From Aristolochia californica (lineage: Eukaryota > Streptophyta > Magnoliopsida > Piperales > Aristolochiaceae), in NCBI GenBank assembly GCA_029961685.1, contig JARWKL010000016.1, positions 17,986,157-18,050,156 of the forward strand: a stretch of DNA of 64,000 bases, written 5' to 3'. Shown here one piece after another: positions 10,501 to 22,505 of this stretch. The position numbers and the translations under genes were made by a program. The notes under the pieces were generated by a model that was not told the origin of the DNA, made no database searches, and was given only the letters and a program-made list of their open reading frames with translations. Every line of letters begins with the position of its first letter. The stretch's first letter is position 1.

Positions 10501-11678
10501 TTTTTAACAGAAATTAAATTATTGGAAATGGACGAAACATGATAAAGTTGAGAGAAGAGGAAGGAAGAACCGAGCTGCCAACATGGTGAATAGGAAGAGA
10601 ATTACCGTCACCAACCCGAACCTGGTCATCGCCCGTGTACTCAATAAGATTAAGTGATAAGTTGGAAAAATTGTGAGTGAAGTGATGACTGGCGGCCGAA
10701 TCATGGTACCAATTATGGTCAACAGACGGAGCGCAGGCATAAGAGGAATGGGCGGAAGAAATCGGGGGAGAGGTTAAGTGTGCAAATAAAGCTGGGGTTG
10801 GGGCCGACTGAAAGGAGTGGTCAAAATGGTGATAACATTGCAGAGCAGTGTGGCCCTGTCAGTGACATATCTGACAGGGTGGGCGATTTGGGGAAAAGGG
10901 GGAAAATGAGGAGGATGAGGGGCGACCGCCGGATAGTCTGCGGGAGGTGCCTCGGCCGCATAATCCTGACCGATTGAAGCCCTTGCCTCGGGTGTTGGGA
11001 TGCGACGAAAGGGAGGTTGCATTGGTTGAGAGCTCAGGGGACGCTGGGAGGGTGGTTTGGTGGTGGAGGAGGCGGGATTCGTGGCTGAGGAGCTGTAGAC
11101 TTGGGAGGGAGAAAGGGGTTCCAGACACATCGTAATGGAGGTTACGACAAAATCAAAATCAGAACCGAGGCCGACCAACAGGAAGGTGATGAAATCGGAA
11201 GTGTGAAGGACTTTTTCGGCCGCCGCGAGTGTGTCACGAAGATGTTTGGCCTTTTGGTAGTAGTCGGTAATCGATTTTGACCCTTTTTTAAGGGTCGTGA
11301 GTTGATATTGGAGTTGCATTACACGAGCATGAGATTTGGACTCAAATAGAGTCTCGAGAATCAACCAAATTTCATGGGAGGTGGTGGCTTCGACGACATG
11401 GGCAATGAGGGTTTCAGTGAGGGAGGAAATGAGGACAGACATGATGGTCTGGTCTTGCTGCTTCCAGATCGAGTAGGGAGAGGAGATTTTTGGGGGAGAG
11501 TCGTCGGACGGTGGTTTGGGCGCAGGGATGGAGACATCGATGTATCCAAAGGCATTCCGACTGTGGAGGTAAGACATGAGTTGAGCCTTCCACAATAGAT
11601 AGTTGTCATGGTTAATTTTACGGTGATGAAATGGGAGGGAGATGGGAGGGAGAATTTTGGGAGGTTTGATTCAGTCAT
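7412..11678 (-). pseudogene. Copia gag-pol remnant with multiple breaks
   Basis: Gag of the UBN2 type lies at 11678-10774; its N-terminal 23 or so codons are out of frame with the rest because of an apparent one-base loss near 11609. A protease segment near 10700 shows WYHDSAASHH where DSGA is usual. GAG-pre-integrase and integrase lie at 10448-9783 with visible HDSLGHP, FADVWGP, QSDWGGEF and NGSVERKNR, so the DDE residues survive. The integrase C-terminal region is at 9693-9019. Reverse transcriptase lies at about 8949-8400 with YVDD intact but an internal TAA near 8710. RNase H (8100-7741) keeps DADWAG and STEAEY, is preceded by a stop near 8108 and is followed by a frameshift near 7745. 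The protein cannot be made as one chain. Confidence 0.85.
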
Positions 11679-11758
11679 GAAGGGAGGGAAAAATAGAGAT
11701 ATGATCGAGAGGGAAAGAGATGGATACGGACGTGGGTCCTTACAGGGATCTGATACCA

Positions 11759-12028
11759 TGTTAAAAATGTAAACAGAGACAAAGAAAGTATAGAAATTGT
11801 AATTTCATTCTCCTCAATTGATCTATGTACAAGTGGTGGTATTTATACATATTACAATGCTCTGGATGATTCTGGAATACATGTTATGTATCAGTATTTT
11901 GGATGTTTCTGGAATACATGCAGTGATTGTACGTTCTGGATTCTTCTGGAGGAGGTGACTGTGTCTTTTGTTGAGGTGGAAGTCTGAGTAGTGCTGAGTT
12001 GGCGCTGGGAGACTTAACCTTGTTGTTA
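11759..12028 (-). repeat. 5' LTR of the Copia element
   Basis: Right LTR, starting TGTTAAAAATG directly after the tRNA-Met primer site complement. It shares about 95% identity by eye with the left LTR. Confidence 0.85.
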
Positions 12029-12170
12029 CACCCAGATCAAAGTTTCCCATGATTGGCACTCCAACATCTTCCCAAGCCAATTAAGTTCCTCCACTATCCC
12101 CTCTCTATCATTCGCTAGCACGAAGAACGGAAGCAATAGCAAGAAAAAAAAGAAGACCAACGGGAACATC

Positions 12171-13330
12171 TGGTGAGCACACAACACTCTTTTGATTATT
12201 GAATTACTTTCTTGACACAAATTTGAAAATTTTGTGGGCTTCTTCTTCCTCCTCGATTGAACTCTCCTCCTTTTTTAGATTTTAATTTTGTTTTGCCTTT
12301 GTTGATTCTAATGGAGAGGTCATTTCTATATCGTCGAAGACATTTTTAGAATCATATCGTTACGTCTGTGAGATATACAATGAAGGACTCCTACGAGAGC
12401 GAAAACTGTAATAAATGCATCGGAGAAGACACAAGGTCACCTGGATGTTATTGAAAAGAATTTTATAAAACCCTTCATTATTTTTTTGTGGTTCATTTGT
12501 AATTTAATTTTTTTATGTATTTTTTTATTAAGTCACTAATAAAATTTTATACATAAGGTTTCTTAAAAATATATATCTTAGAAAAAATATTTCTAATTTT
12601 TCGTGGGATATAAATTTTCAACTAGAGGCACTAAGTCTTAGAATCGACAAAAAAATGCAAGACTTTCATCCCGATTACTTCTTTGAATCTTTTAAGAGTT
12701 CAACAAGAAAATGCAAACTTACGTTACGATAACCTCTCCAAATCTTTCATGAATCCATGATAATATATCATTTTGTTCTTTATCTTGTATTTTTATATTT
12801 ATAATCAACATATGAGGTATTTGGGGAGACGATGACAATGACGATGATGTAGTTTTAACTTGAAAATCTTATAGAAAGAAAAAAATATTTAAAATAAAAA
12901 ATAGAAGATACTTTTTGTATTATTTTTAATTATGGGTTTGAAAATTTTCTCACATTTAAAAGCATTCAGGGTCTGTTTCAAACCCTATGGAAAAAAAAAG
13001 AAATAAAAAAGAAATAAAAAATTAATCATTAATATTTCAAAAAATAATTAGTAAAAAAAAGAATTTGATCATTATCTCATTTTTACTACTTATTTTTTTA
13101 AATAATAATAATCATAATCTTATTTTTTTCCGGTAAATAAAATACAATAATGAATACAGTGTGACAATTACTTTTTGCATTCATTCGGAAAATAATATTA
13201 AAATTTCCCAAGAAAATGTCTTGAAAGGGCAGTAGCGGTGGTTGATTACTTGATTTCCCATCAAACCACTTGAGAAGATTCCTACTTCCTTCATCGGCAA
13301 CTCTTGCTGACTTAAATTTCATCAAATGAG
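12171..13330. other. AT-rich non-coding stretch
   Basis: No gene found. A splice-donor-like CTGGTGAGC at 12170-12178 opens the stretch. The MITE-like repeat at 12968-13132 is the only feature recognised. Confidence 0.5.
12968..13132. mobile_element. MITE-like element, copy 1 (degraded)
   Basis: It begins AGGGTCTGTTTCAAACCC and CTATGGAAAA, followed by an AT-rich body with GAATTTGATCATTATCTC and AATAATAATAATCAT. The same layout occurs at 22749-22878 and 30014-30198. The right terminal repeat is not recognisable here. Confidence 0.5.
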
Positions 13331-14470
13331 CGTAGGAAATATTAGGTGTGGGAAGGAGAGGAAAAACGAATGAAAGGGAGAAAAAGTTATAACATAAGCC
13401 GATAGCGTAAAATTAGAGAGAGAGAGAGAGAGGAGAGGGTGCAGGTTAAAATAAAAAAGGAAGAAGCAGGTAAGAAGAAAGATAAGAAAAGCAAAGCCCA
13501 CTCGGGAAGACAGACCAAGACTCTCCGAGGTCGGCCACGTTATGGGGACAGGGACCTGATTTTAATATTAATAAGGTGGGGGAGGTAGTGACGTCATCAT
13601 TTATCTGTAATCCTAGTGGCTTCTTTTAAGTAATTTTATTTTTTTAATATTTATAAAATTACTATATTTTGGTCAAATCATTGTGGGGATGGGAGAAAAT
13701 GGACGGCTGGGATGAGCCGAGGAAACGGGGACGGAAGGAGAAAAAGAAAAACGAGGAAGGCGAGCAGACGTTTCATCTCTCATGGGGGCTTCAGACTTAT
13801 AAGTCAGTCGCCGCTGTCTTTCTCTCTCTCTCGTTGGTCACCGTCCCCTTCCTCCCCCTGCCCCATCTGTGTCTGTCCTCTAGAGAGAGAGAAATGGACA
13901 CCTACTGGCCAAGGGGGGTAGAGAGCGACCCGACGCAGACAAATAAATACGCCTCTTAAAGAGAAGCATGAATCTTTTTATTAGGTAGAAGTAGAGAGAG
14001 AGAGAGAGCGAGAAAGAGAAAAGGGCGGAGATTTAGGTATGTGAGAGAGATGAGATGCCTCGTTTAAAGGTCTCCTTTGGAGCCTCAAGAGTGGGAAGCT
14101 GAGATACCAACAAGCGGTCGAGCGCCACGGTTAGAGAGAGAAAGGGAGCACTTCTCTTTCATCGCTTTCTTTCCTTTCTTTATAGACTTCACGTTTACAA
14201 GGACTACTACACAAGGTTTGATTTGGCATTTTGGCTTTGGTCCTCCTGCCCCTTATTCCCCCTCCCATTCTTCCTTATTTTCCATGTCCAATATCCCATT
14301 CCATTTTGGAGGCCAAACCGACCGCAAACCCTCCTACCCTTTTTCTCTCTCTAAAACCTCCGACCACCTCCCACCCCGCCCTCTCCGCCTATTCGCCTTC
14401 TTTCTTCTCTGACTTCCATCGATCTGCCCATCCATAGCCCGATTTCGGTCATTTTCGTTTTATCTCTCAG
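13331..14470 (+). promoter_or_regulatory. promoter and non-coding first exon of the RING-H2 gene
   Basis: A GA microsatellite (13417-13434), a palindromic bZIP site TGACGTCA (13589-13596) and several CT/GA-rich tracts precede a C-rich transcribed-looking region. TCTCAG at 14465-14470 is followed by GTACCTTTT, a plausible donor that would end a non-coding first exon; the coding ATG lies 3 kb downstream at 17482. Open frames here (13669-13959, 14077-14437) could act as upstream ORFs or be fortuitous. The exact transcription start cannot be read from sequence. Confidence 0.4.
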
Positions 14471-17400
14471 GTACCTTTTATTCCCCTTCTCACTTATCGG
14501 TCCGTACATCCCATATTGGGGTTGGTTAACGCCGTTTCTTTCTACGATTACCTGTTTTTTCTCTTATTTGGGAGATTCCGTTTCCGATCTTTCTCTGTTG
14601 TTTGGGTTTTTTTTTCTCTTTGTCCTGGGTTTTATGTAATAGCTCTGCTCGTTATTTTCTGTAGAGTTCCCGCCGTCGTTTGGCTGGTTGATCGACCATG
14701 TTATGAGACCGCCTCTTTGCACGATTATTTTAGATTTTGTTTTTGTTTTTTAAGGTTACTTCCTTTCCAGGTCTTTTTTCCGATCTGTTTCTCGATTAAT
14801 GCATGCGCGTAATTATGTTTTGCTTATTTTTGTGATTTTATTTGGGCACGAGTTTCTATTTGGTGGGTTGGATTACCTTTAGCTGATCGTATCGTGTAAG
14901 GCGAGGCGTCTTTGCGGAACGCCGACGATAGTGGTTTTTGGGTAGGGTTTGACTGGTGTGATTTTTCCGTGAAGCTACAGGTAGTTGCATCCCTAAAATT
15001 CTCTTGAACACGTATAGTAAACATTCTCAAATTCCTAATTTCATTAAAGCTGAAACCTTGAATGTTTATGTGAAATAGTTCGTTCGTCTTCTTACGATCC
15101 ATCTCCTCACTCGTCTCTTCGGTCATACTCTTGCTTCTAATGGTTTTTTTAGTTCTCAACTTGGCTTTGTTTATGTGCATTGTTTTAGATTCTGAAATTT
15201 TTACTTTAGTAGCTGGGTAATAACAATTCCAATCGGAAGAGTTGAAGATGCCATCCTAGTATCGTGTGTCCTGAAGAGAGATGGATGTCTTCAATCCATA
15301 AAATCAGCTTAGAGGCTTTCAACTTTACCCAAAGAAAAACAAGAAAGAAACCTTTCAGAGTTCACCTTTTCAAAATTGGCCTTTTCTGTAATTTCCTGAG
15401 GTACCAAGAAGTCATGGGTGGCGTCTTCTGAAAATGCCTAGAAGTTGCTTCTTTGGCAAATTAAATGAGAAATATCTGGTGAAAGGTAAGGGAGGTACTG
15501 AACGACAGAACGAATGTGGTGTTATATTTTCATTAAAGAACTCTGAAAAGACTAACAACGCTGCCACCGTATTTTCATATTTGCTGTCGTTGTCTGTCCT
15601 TTGATGAGATTATCTGTTGGTTATCACTCTGCGGTTGTTATGCAAACGAAAGTTCTGAATTGTCATAACCTGGAGAAGAGGTTACTTGAATTATCAACAT
15701 TTTGGTTACCTTATGACATCTGCCTTTTGTTCTGAGCAGCAGTTTGGAATTGGTTCTCCAATTCTTGACAAGATTTGGCAAGCCATTGAATATTTGTAGT
15801 GCCTGTGGTATCTTACTTGGCTATTAGTTTTATTTTCACTAGTCTATCTTTATGTGTGAGGTGGCCAACAAATTGCCTTATTGTGATTAAATCGTTTGTT
15901 AAAAAGCCAATTAGCATCTGGGTTGGCTTATTTGTGCAATGTAGCAGGTTTCTGCTAGTGGACACAAAACATCTATTTACTTGAAAGCTTATTGCTCTAA
16001 TGGCCTTCTTCATCATAAGGGGTAACTATTATACGAGTTAAAACATCTTATAGGGTTTAGCACCATAGAAAAGCTGTTTGCAACTGTAGATTTCAATTTG
16101 TCGTGGGTTGCTGGGTGTCTATTATCCTGCTTTTTGCTTCCTGTATCTTCAAGATTTTTTACTCTAATATTATGTGCTTCTTTGATCCTGGAAGACTCCA
16201 TTTGTGTCTGGTCAGGACTCTGTTTTTGGAAATTCTTCAGAAATTTCAAGATGAGCCTCCATTTGGGTTTCCACTCATTTGTGCTATAATGGTGGTGTAT
16301 ATATGAACATCTTTGAATTTTTTATGATTATGCCAAAGTTTTTTTTTTATTCCTTTAGGTATTTTTTTCTAAAAAGAGAAATTCTGTGTAGGTTGGAGAA
16401 ACCACTTAAGAATTTTTTTCTTTAATTATTATTTTTTGTGGAAAGAAGAGATGTTAAGATGTTATAGAAGGTATAGAAAGCTAGGGAAATCATCACTCTT
16501 TGCAAAATAAAGTATGCTGATTACTTAGGAAAATGGAATCTGGATTATTGAATATAAATGGCTTATTGAGATTGACATATGTTGGCAAAATTGTTTGAGA
16601 GAGAAATTTGATCCTCTGTCTGAATTTTATTGGTTAACTTTTGAGTTACCTAATGTTGTCAAATAAACACTATTTACTGAAGATAGCTTAAGTTCTGATT
16701 TTTATTTTTGTGTGTGTGGTATATATGTTGATGAAAAAAGTTTAACTTCTACTTTAACATATGGTGTAGCTAATGTAATAAACTGTTTAGTTTATGGAGT
16801 ACCAAAAGGAACTTGTAGGCATTGCCTTATTTGTGGTATTCAACAAGTCTAACTTGTTACACTCAATCTTAATATGAGGCTTTAGTGGCTAAAATGCACT
16901 TGCTCTGGCACTAGATAATTCAGGGCCTTAGAAGACGACTCTAAAAACCATGTGGTCATGAAGCTTAAGGTGTTTACTTTGTAATTGTCTTACATGAGAT
17001 TACGTTGTTTGGGCAAAGTGTGTTTTAGTGGAGGCTTCAAATGATATTTATTATAATTAATATGTTTTTGCAGATGATCATAGTCTCTGTAGGTGCCTTG
17101 CCTGCAAAAGTTAAGGTTGGCCCTTGAGAAACGGTGAACTTACAAGCATCTCTGGCTTGTGTGTTCCACGAATTTACCAGTAAGACATGACTACTGGTTG
17201 AGTCATTATTTTAGTGAAAAATTCTTTCAGAAAATGCAACTTATCATTTGGTTTTATTTGCTTTCAAAATTTCCAAATGTTTTAATCGTCTCCCCCCATT
17301 CTCTTGGAAGTGTTTTTATGGTTTCTCTGAAATATAACTTTCCTTCATTATTTAGCAACATTATGCTCATAAAGCTTCATTTGTATTGTAGATCACATGA

Positions 17401-17481
17401 TTTCAGATCTGTAGCTGTGGTCTTGCTTGTGACATATACTTCCTCCTATACATTTTAATAAGGACAAGTTACGCATCAGAA
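14471..17481 (+). other. leader intron(s) and 5' untranslated sequence of the RING-H2 gene
   Basis: T-rich DNA with no conserved coding frame. One or more further leader exons may be present in the last 400 bp; AG acceptors near 17072 and 17391 are candidates. The open frames on either strand (for example 14824-15180, 16013-16306) have intron-like composition. Confidence 0.35.
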
Positions 17482-20400
17482 ATGCATAGTCAGAGGAGTA
17501 CTGTCCAATCCTTATCGGAGACATTTGAGTTTGATCATGGATCTAGCTCTAATAGCTCTGGTGTGGATCAATCTCATTATTGGAACAATGTGCTTAATCC
17601 TGTGGACTCACGTAACTTGCCAGATTTTCTATTGCCCCCTACTGACACAAGTGCTGCGTACACGAGTTCAATTGGTCACAGTAGTGGTGGCTTGCCAAGC
17701 TGGAATGTTGGAGGCCCCACCTCTAGTGATCAGATAAGGCCTCATTCCAGCCATGAAGAAGCCAAAGTGGAGCAATCATGGCCTGATTCATTCACCAGTC
17801 ATCCGGGACCTAGTTTGGGCTTAGAAGAAAGAAGATTCGAACCAAGCAGTGTTCTTTCTTTGGAAAGTGTCAATATAAACCTTAATAGCAATCAAGTCAC
17901 TGGAGGATCATGGTATTCACAAGGTTCTACTTCTAGTGATTTGCTTCAAAACACAAACCTCAATACCGGATTTGTTGGAAATGGTGCCCAGGTCATAGGG
18001 CCCCATCCTTATAAGCCAGGTGGATCTGAAGCTGAGCAGATGCTGCATTCCACTACTGCCGTTGATCCATGTGCATCTGCGTCTGGAACTACTGTTGACT
18101 ACCTTGCAGAAGCTGGAGAAGCTAGGCAAGTTGGTTCCTTGGATGGTCAACGTTTATCCTGCAAGCGGAAGGCCCTTGAGGCTGTTTCTGGGCAGTCTTC
18201 TTTAGGTGCAAGCCCAAGTTTCTTCCAAAGAGCTGAGTGTAGTGCATGGCATCCAGTCTCTGCTCGACATAATACTGGAAGCAGCTTAAGTATATCCAGT
18301 GGTCCTGTGGAGCAGAGCTCTAGTGTGAATCCTCGTGAAGAATTGATGAATCAAAGATTGGGTGGTGGTACAAGGACTCTTGTGACTGCTGACAACTATC
18401 CTGCTTTTACTGTGGCTGAAAGTTCACAGAGAAATTTTCGTATGAGAATCAACCCTGGGCTGCAACAAGATTCTACTGCTCCTAATAGTTTGTGGGTTGC
18501 AGGTGGTAATGTCAATCCAAGGCGAGCTCCTGTTTGGTCATCCCATCAGACTTCCAGAGTTCCTCCATTTAATCACTTGGTGGAACCGAGAGCTGCAGGG
18601 ACAGCAGTGACCAGTACCAGTGCCTCTTCAGCCCCACATCTTCCTACTTATCCAAGAAGCTTGAACCCTTACTCTTTTCATGGTGCCAGCAGTTCAAGAG
18701 TTGGTTCTGCATCAAGTTCTCCTGTCATTTCAGGAGAGAGAGCAGCAACTTTTAGAGAAGAGGTGAACTCTAGGACTATTCCTAGAAGCATCTCAGAGCA
18801 TCCAATGTTTGTGCCTGTAACTGATGTTAGATCTCTCTCAAATGGGAATATGAATGCTCCTGCAAATGTTGCATCATCATCTCGAGCTAGCACAAGTGCT
18901 GGTGGAATACCCCCAGCTTCTGGTGTGACATGGATAGCTCATCACAGTCCCCCACCACATCATCCACGTAGGCTCTCTGAGATTGTGAGGCGGTCTTTAT
19001 TTCCTGCAAGTGACTCTGGAGCTCAGAGTAGTAGTTTTCCTCCTGTTGGTCCACCAGGTCCCACCTCACCAGAGATGTTGCTGTCATCAGGGTCCTCTCA
19101 CCATGGAGGTAATCAGCACTCATATCTCAGGTCATCATTGTGGATGGACAGGCAAGGTGATGGTGTTCTAGGGGTTCCCCTGTCGCTTCGGACTCTTGCA
19201 GCTGTCCCTGAAGGAAGAAGTAGACTGGCAACTGAGGTTTGCTCCTGAATACTAACAGTTTATATATGCTATTTTTTTTTTAGTTACATACAATTGATAT
19301 AGTAATTATTTGAAACCACATGTACTTCGCAAGTATCAAATAGAAAATGCTATGACATTGAGAAATGAAAAATAACCGGAACACGAGACTAATGCCATGT
19401 CCAGAGAAAATCAGAAGCATTAGGAGACACTAATTAGTGCAATACCTCTTTATTATTATTATTTTTATCATTGTAGACTTGGTCGAGTGTCAGCTTTCAA
19501 AATTTCCTCTCAACTTTATAACAAGGGTAAATTTTACTAGTTCGCTATGCCTTGTGTTATTAACCCATTTTTCAACTGCAGGAGCAGGAGTTGTACTTTG
19601 AAATAATAGTTGATAGTCAGTTTTGTCAAATTAAGTGCCGGTTTGCTTTTTCCTTTTGGTGCTAGATGCTATGAAAAACTTTTTTTTCTTTTAATTATTT
19701 TTTAACTTTACATCAAATCTCTAATGTTTATGTTGGAGGGTGAAAAGTTCCCCAATGTACAGTTGTATGTGCTCCACTCCAAGGGTAGTTGTTTGAAGTG
19801 AGAGTGACATTATGTAAGAAAAAAATCCTCCTTAACTTTTGGTTTCAAGAGATCCTATACTTATTAGTTGGGAAGAGACCTCTTAACTTTGGTTAATCAT
19901 TGTGGGAGGAATCAACCCAACTTTAACGTGGTGTTAGAGCCAACATGGGCCTGTATGTGTGTTCTATGTGGCTTCTATGTGCATTCTATATGGGTCAATT
20001 GTGTTGTCATCTATGTTTTGAACCAGGTTTTCTGTTAAGGTATGGACCTAGGAGTGTTGGAGGGTAAAAAGTTAGGCTGGCTATAGTTGCATGTGTTCTA
20101 TGTCTCTGTCGAGTTGTCTGAAATGAGAGTTGATGTGATTTACGTCTCAGGCTACTTCTCTGAAATGAGGGTTGTGGTGTTTGGGAGAATAATCCTACAT
20201 TGGTTCTTTGTTTACTTGGGAATTGACTTCCTAACTTTATATGGCCATTCTGGGAGAAAATAGTAGTCTATAAGGTGAAATCTGTAAATAGATTTTGGGA
20301 TATGTCGGCTTTATAAGTAGGAGCTTAGGTATAATGCTCTCCCTGTTTGGTTAGAGAAAGGAGTGGGATTTGAGATAAATAGTTGTATTCATTGAGTCAG

Positions 20401-21320
20401 AGGATGATTAGGTTATTGAAACTAATTATAATGTATTTAATAGTTTGTGCTTAACAAGAGATAGAGACATATGCTCTGGTAATTGTTATATGCATGGGAA
20501 TGAAATGAGAAAGCAATGAATGCTGCACTTTGTAAACATCTTGAATGGACGACTTGTTGTTTGATCATTGATGTGTATTTTGATTTTATATACAGATACG
20601 TAATGTGTTGGATCTTGTGCGTCGGGGAGAAAACATAAGATTTGAGGTAAGTTACTTGATTGTGTGATGTCGGTGTACACTGCTGTATGAATGAGTGTTT
20701 GATCTCTTTCATGCTTACGAAGATCTGGTAGCATTTGTTGAAGTTCGAATGGTTGTGACGTTTTTGCAGGATGTTGTGATCCTTGACCAGTCTGTATTTT
20801 ATGGAGTTGCTGACTTGCATGATCGTCACAGAGACATGCGGCTTGATGTAGATAATATGTCTTACGAGGTTGAAGACACCACATGTGGAACTCAATTTTT
20901 ATTTAAATTGCCATCTTCGTTGTCTTTCTAAATGTGGGGTTGATGTTTCATATTCAGGAATTGCTGGCATTGGAAGAACGCATAGGAAATGTGAACACTG
21001 GATTGAGTGAGGAGACTGTTCTGAAATGTCTGAAGCAGCGGACATATGCATTAGTCACAGCAGGAGAGACTCAAGACGTTGAACCTTGCTGTATTTGTCA
21101 AGTAAGTTGAGAGCTTCTACGGGACTTCTGGATGACTGGCCGTGAATAATATTTTGACATAATTTGACGGGTTGTGTGGCAGGAAGAATATGTCGGAGGA
21201 GTGCAGCTTGGCACATTGGACTGTGGGCATGACTTTCACTCTGCCTGCATAAGGCAATGGCTAATGCTCAAGAATCTCTGTCCGATTTGCAAAACAACTG
21301 CCTTAGTTCAATCGCATTGA
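17482..21320 (+). CDS. RING-H2 E3 ubiquitin ligase, MBR1/MBR2/RHG1A-like
   Basis: Five coding exons: 17482-19236, 20596-20646, 20770-20868, 20958-21101 and 21183-21320. All junctions are GT-AG and in phase 0, giving 728 residues. The long first exon encodes a Ser/Pro-rich, mostly disordered region starting MHSQRSTVQSLSETFEFDHG, typical of this plant family. The small exons encode the conserved linker (IRNVLDLVRRGENIRFE, then DVVILDQSVFYGV) and a C-terminal RING-H2 with zinc ligands C679, C682, C697, H699, H702, C705, C716 and C719. Such proteins bind an E2 and transfer ubiquitin; Arabidopsis MBR1 and MBR2 target the Mediator subunit MED25 in flowering control. Which paralogue this is cannot be settled by eye. 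All eight ligands are present, so it looks functional. Intron 1 hosts a TRIM-like repeat. Confidence 0.93.
19731..20270 (+). mobile_element. TRIM-like element in intron 1 of the RING-H2 gene
   Basis: TGTTGGAGGGTGAAAAGTT at 19731 and TGTTGGAGGGTAAAAAGTT at 20055 begin two related blocks of roughly 200 bp sharing TGTGCTCC/TGTGTTCT, GAATAATCCT-like and GGAATTGACTTCCTAACTT-like segments. Directly after the first block is TGGTGTTAGAGCC (19929-19941), two mismatches from the tRNA-Met primer site TGGTATCAGAGCC. ACCTAGGAG precedes the second block where a purine tract is expected. The interior is about 113 bp and non-coding. The right boundary and any target duplication are unclear, and the two copies are well diverged. 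Confidence 0.55.
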
Positions 21321-21675
21321 AGGCCTCTTGAGTCATTTTGTTCAATGTTCTTCTTTATTGAACCCAATACCCGTGGCGAATCATATTCAGTGGGGAATTT
21401 TTTTTATTTTTTTTTAGAATATAGTGTTATGCGACGACCAGTGGAGGCGTGAGAGTAAATCACCCCTCTCGTCCTCGTGGCATCCTTATTATTTATGCGC
21501 AGTAGCTCCGAAGTGATAATACTTGGGTCAATTATTTTTTCAAAGAGTAAGTGCATGTTCATTGTGTTTCCAAGTGAGCAAGTCATCGTCTACATAATTC
21601 GTCGAAACAAAATGTCACGAGAGCATTGTCAGAGAAGTCATTGATGGGAAGCTGCACCTACTTCACTTAAATGTA

Positions 21676-21767
<92 letters not shown>

Positions 21768-22180
21768 TTGGACAGGGCTGGTGCGACTTGATACACCTCA
21801 GCGAGTGAAACTAAATACAGTAGATAATACCCATGAATGGGGTTAACTATCATAGTCAGTTGGATGCCTTGGGGTTGTTGAATCCAATAAAGGAGTACAG
21901 TATTGAAACTAAGTTGATGCAATGGCTCATAAAGCCTACAATTTATAGACTGAGTACTCGAGCAATTTTCACTTTCTATTCTACATGAGACTATAGCTGG
22001 ACTTTTGCTTGTTGGCTCCTTACTCCACCTTTATACCTGCATCGTAGATGAGACTCCGTTTTTTTTAGTGCTCTTTAGTCTCCTCCTCTAAGTAGCCCAC
22101 TTGTTTAGGGAGAATTTTTTTTCTTCTGCAAACCTCTTTATTGTGGGTTGATTATATAGTCAACACTTTTTATCTATTTG
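21321..22180. other. 3' flank of the RING-H2 gene
   Basis: Contains the 3' untranslated region and the CT/TA microsatellite at 21678-21765. No further gene seen. Confidence 0.5.
21678..21765. repeat. compound (CT)n(TA)n microsatellite
   Basis: About 53 bases of CT repeat (21678-21730) followed directly by about 35 bases of TA repeat. Confidence 0.95.
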
Positions 22181-22185
22181 GGCTG

Positions 22186-22505
22186 ATCATTCATGCTTCT
22201 ATCATTGATCGATCAATCAATTCCAACGACTTTTATTTTTTGAATTTCCTTTGTTTGTTGATCAATCAATCATTTTTTTGAAATTCCTTAGCTTATTGAT
22301 CACTCAGTCTTGTGGGCATGATTGATCGAGCTTTATAATGTTTGCCTACAATATTCTAGTTGATAGGTCAATTATGAGTTTAAACTTTGAACTTTTGTAT
22401 TCTCGTTAGTTGATCATTCCTACAAAGGTTGATCGATCATACCTTGTACATGGAGCCTTGTTGCTCTCTGATTGATCAATCATATATCTAGCCATGATTA
22501 ATCAT
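22186..22505. repeat. cluster of GATC-centred palindromic motifs
   Basis: Within 320 bp there are about ten copies of variants of TTGATCRATCA, for example ATTGATCGATCAATCAATT, GTTGATCAATCAATC, TGATTGATCGAGC, GTTGATCGATCATACC and CTGATTGATCAATCAT. Spacing is irregular (about 20-60 bp). No coding frame is present. Confidence 0.6.

Larger units (their letters stand above)
7272..12028 (-). mobile_element. complete Ty1/copia retrotransposon, inactivated
   Basis: Two LTRs of about 270 bp flank a 4.2-kb interior read on the minus strand in the order gag, protease, integrase, reverse transcriptase, RNase H, which defines Ty1/copia. The primer site complement GATCTGATACCA (11747-11758) adjoins the 5' LTR, and a G-rich tract (minus strand GTCGGGGGG) adjoins the 3' LTR. 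CACCC occurs at both outer edges (7267-7271 and 12029-12033), consistent with a 5-bp target duplication, although one LTR edge is ambiguous by one or two bases. I count roughly 13-16 differences between the LTRs, about 5%, so the insertion is not recent. Short LTRs fit the Ale/Retrofit group; lineage is inference. Confidence 0.9.

Noticed and set aside
10121..11598. Plus-strand Arg/Gly-rich frames (10121-10405, 10780-11135, 11374-11598)
   Set aside because: Antisense shadows of the Copia gag-pol frames.
13669..14437. Proline- and Arg-rich frames as separate small genes
   Set aside because: They lie in the CT/GA-rich promoter and leader of the RING-H2 gene and overlap each other; no conserved features.
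20437..20931. Minus-strand frame of 152 codons and a plus-strand frame of 78 codons
   Set aside because: They cover introns and small exons of the RING-H2 gene; the real coding frame is fixed by splice sites and homology.
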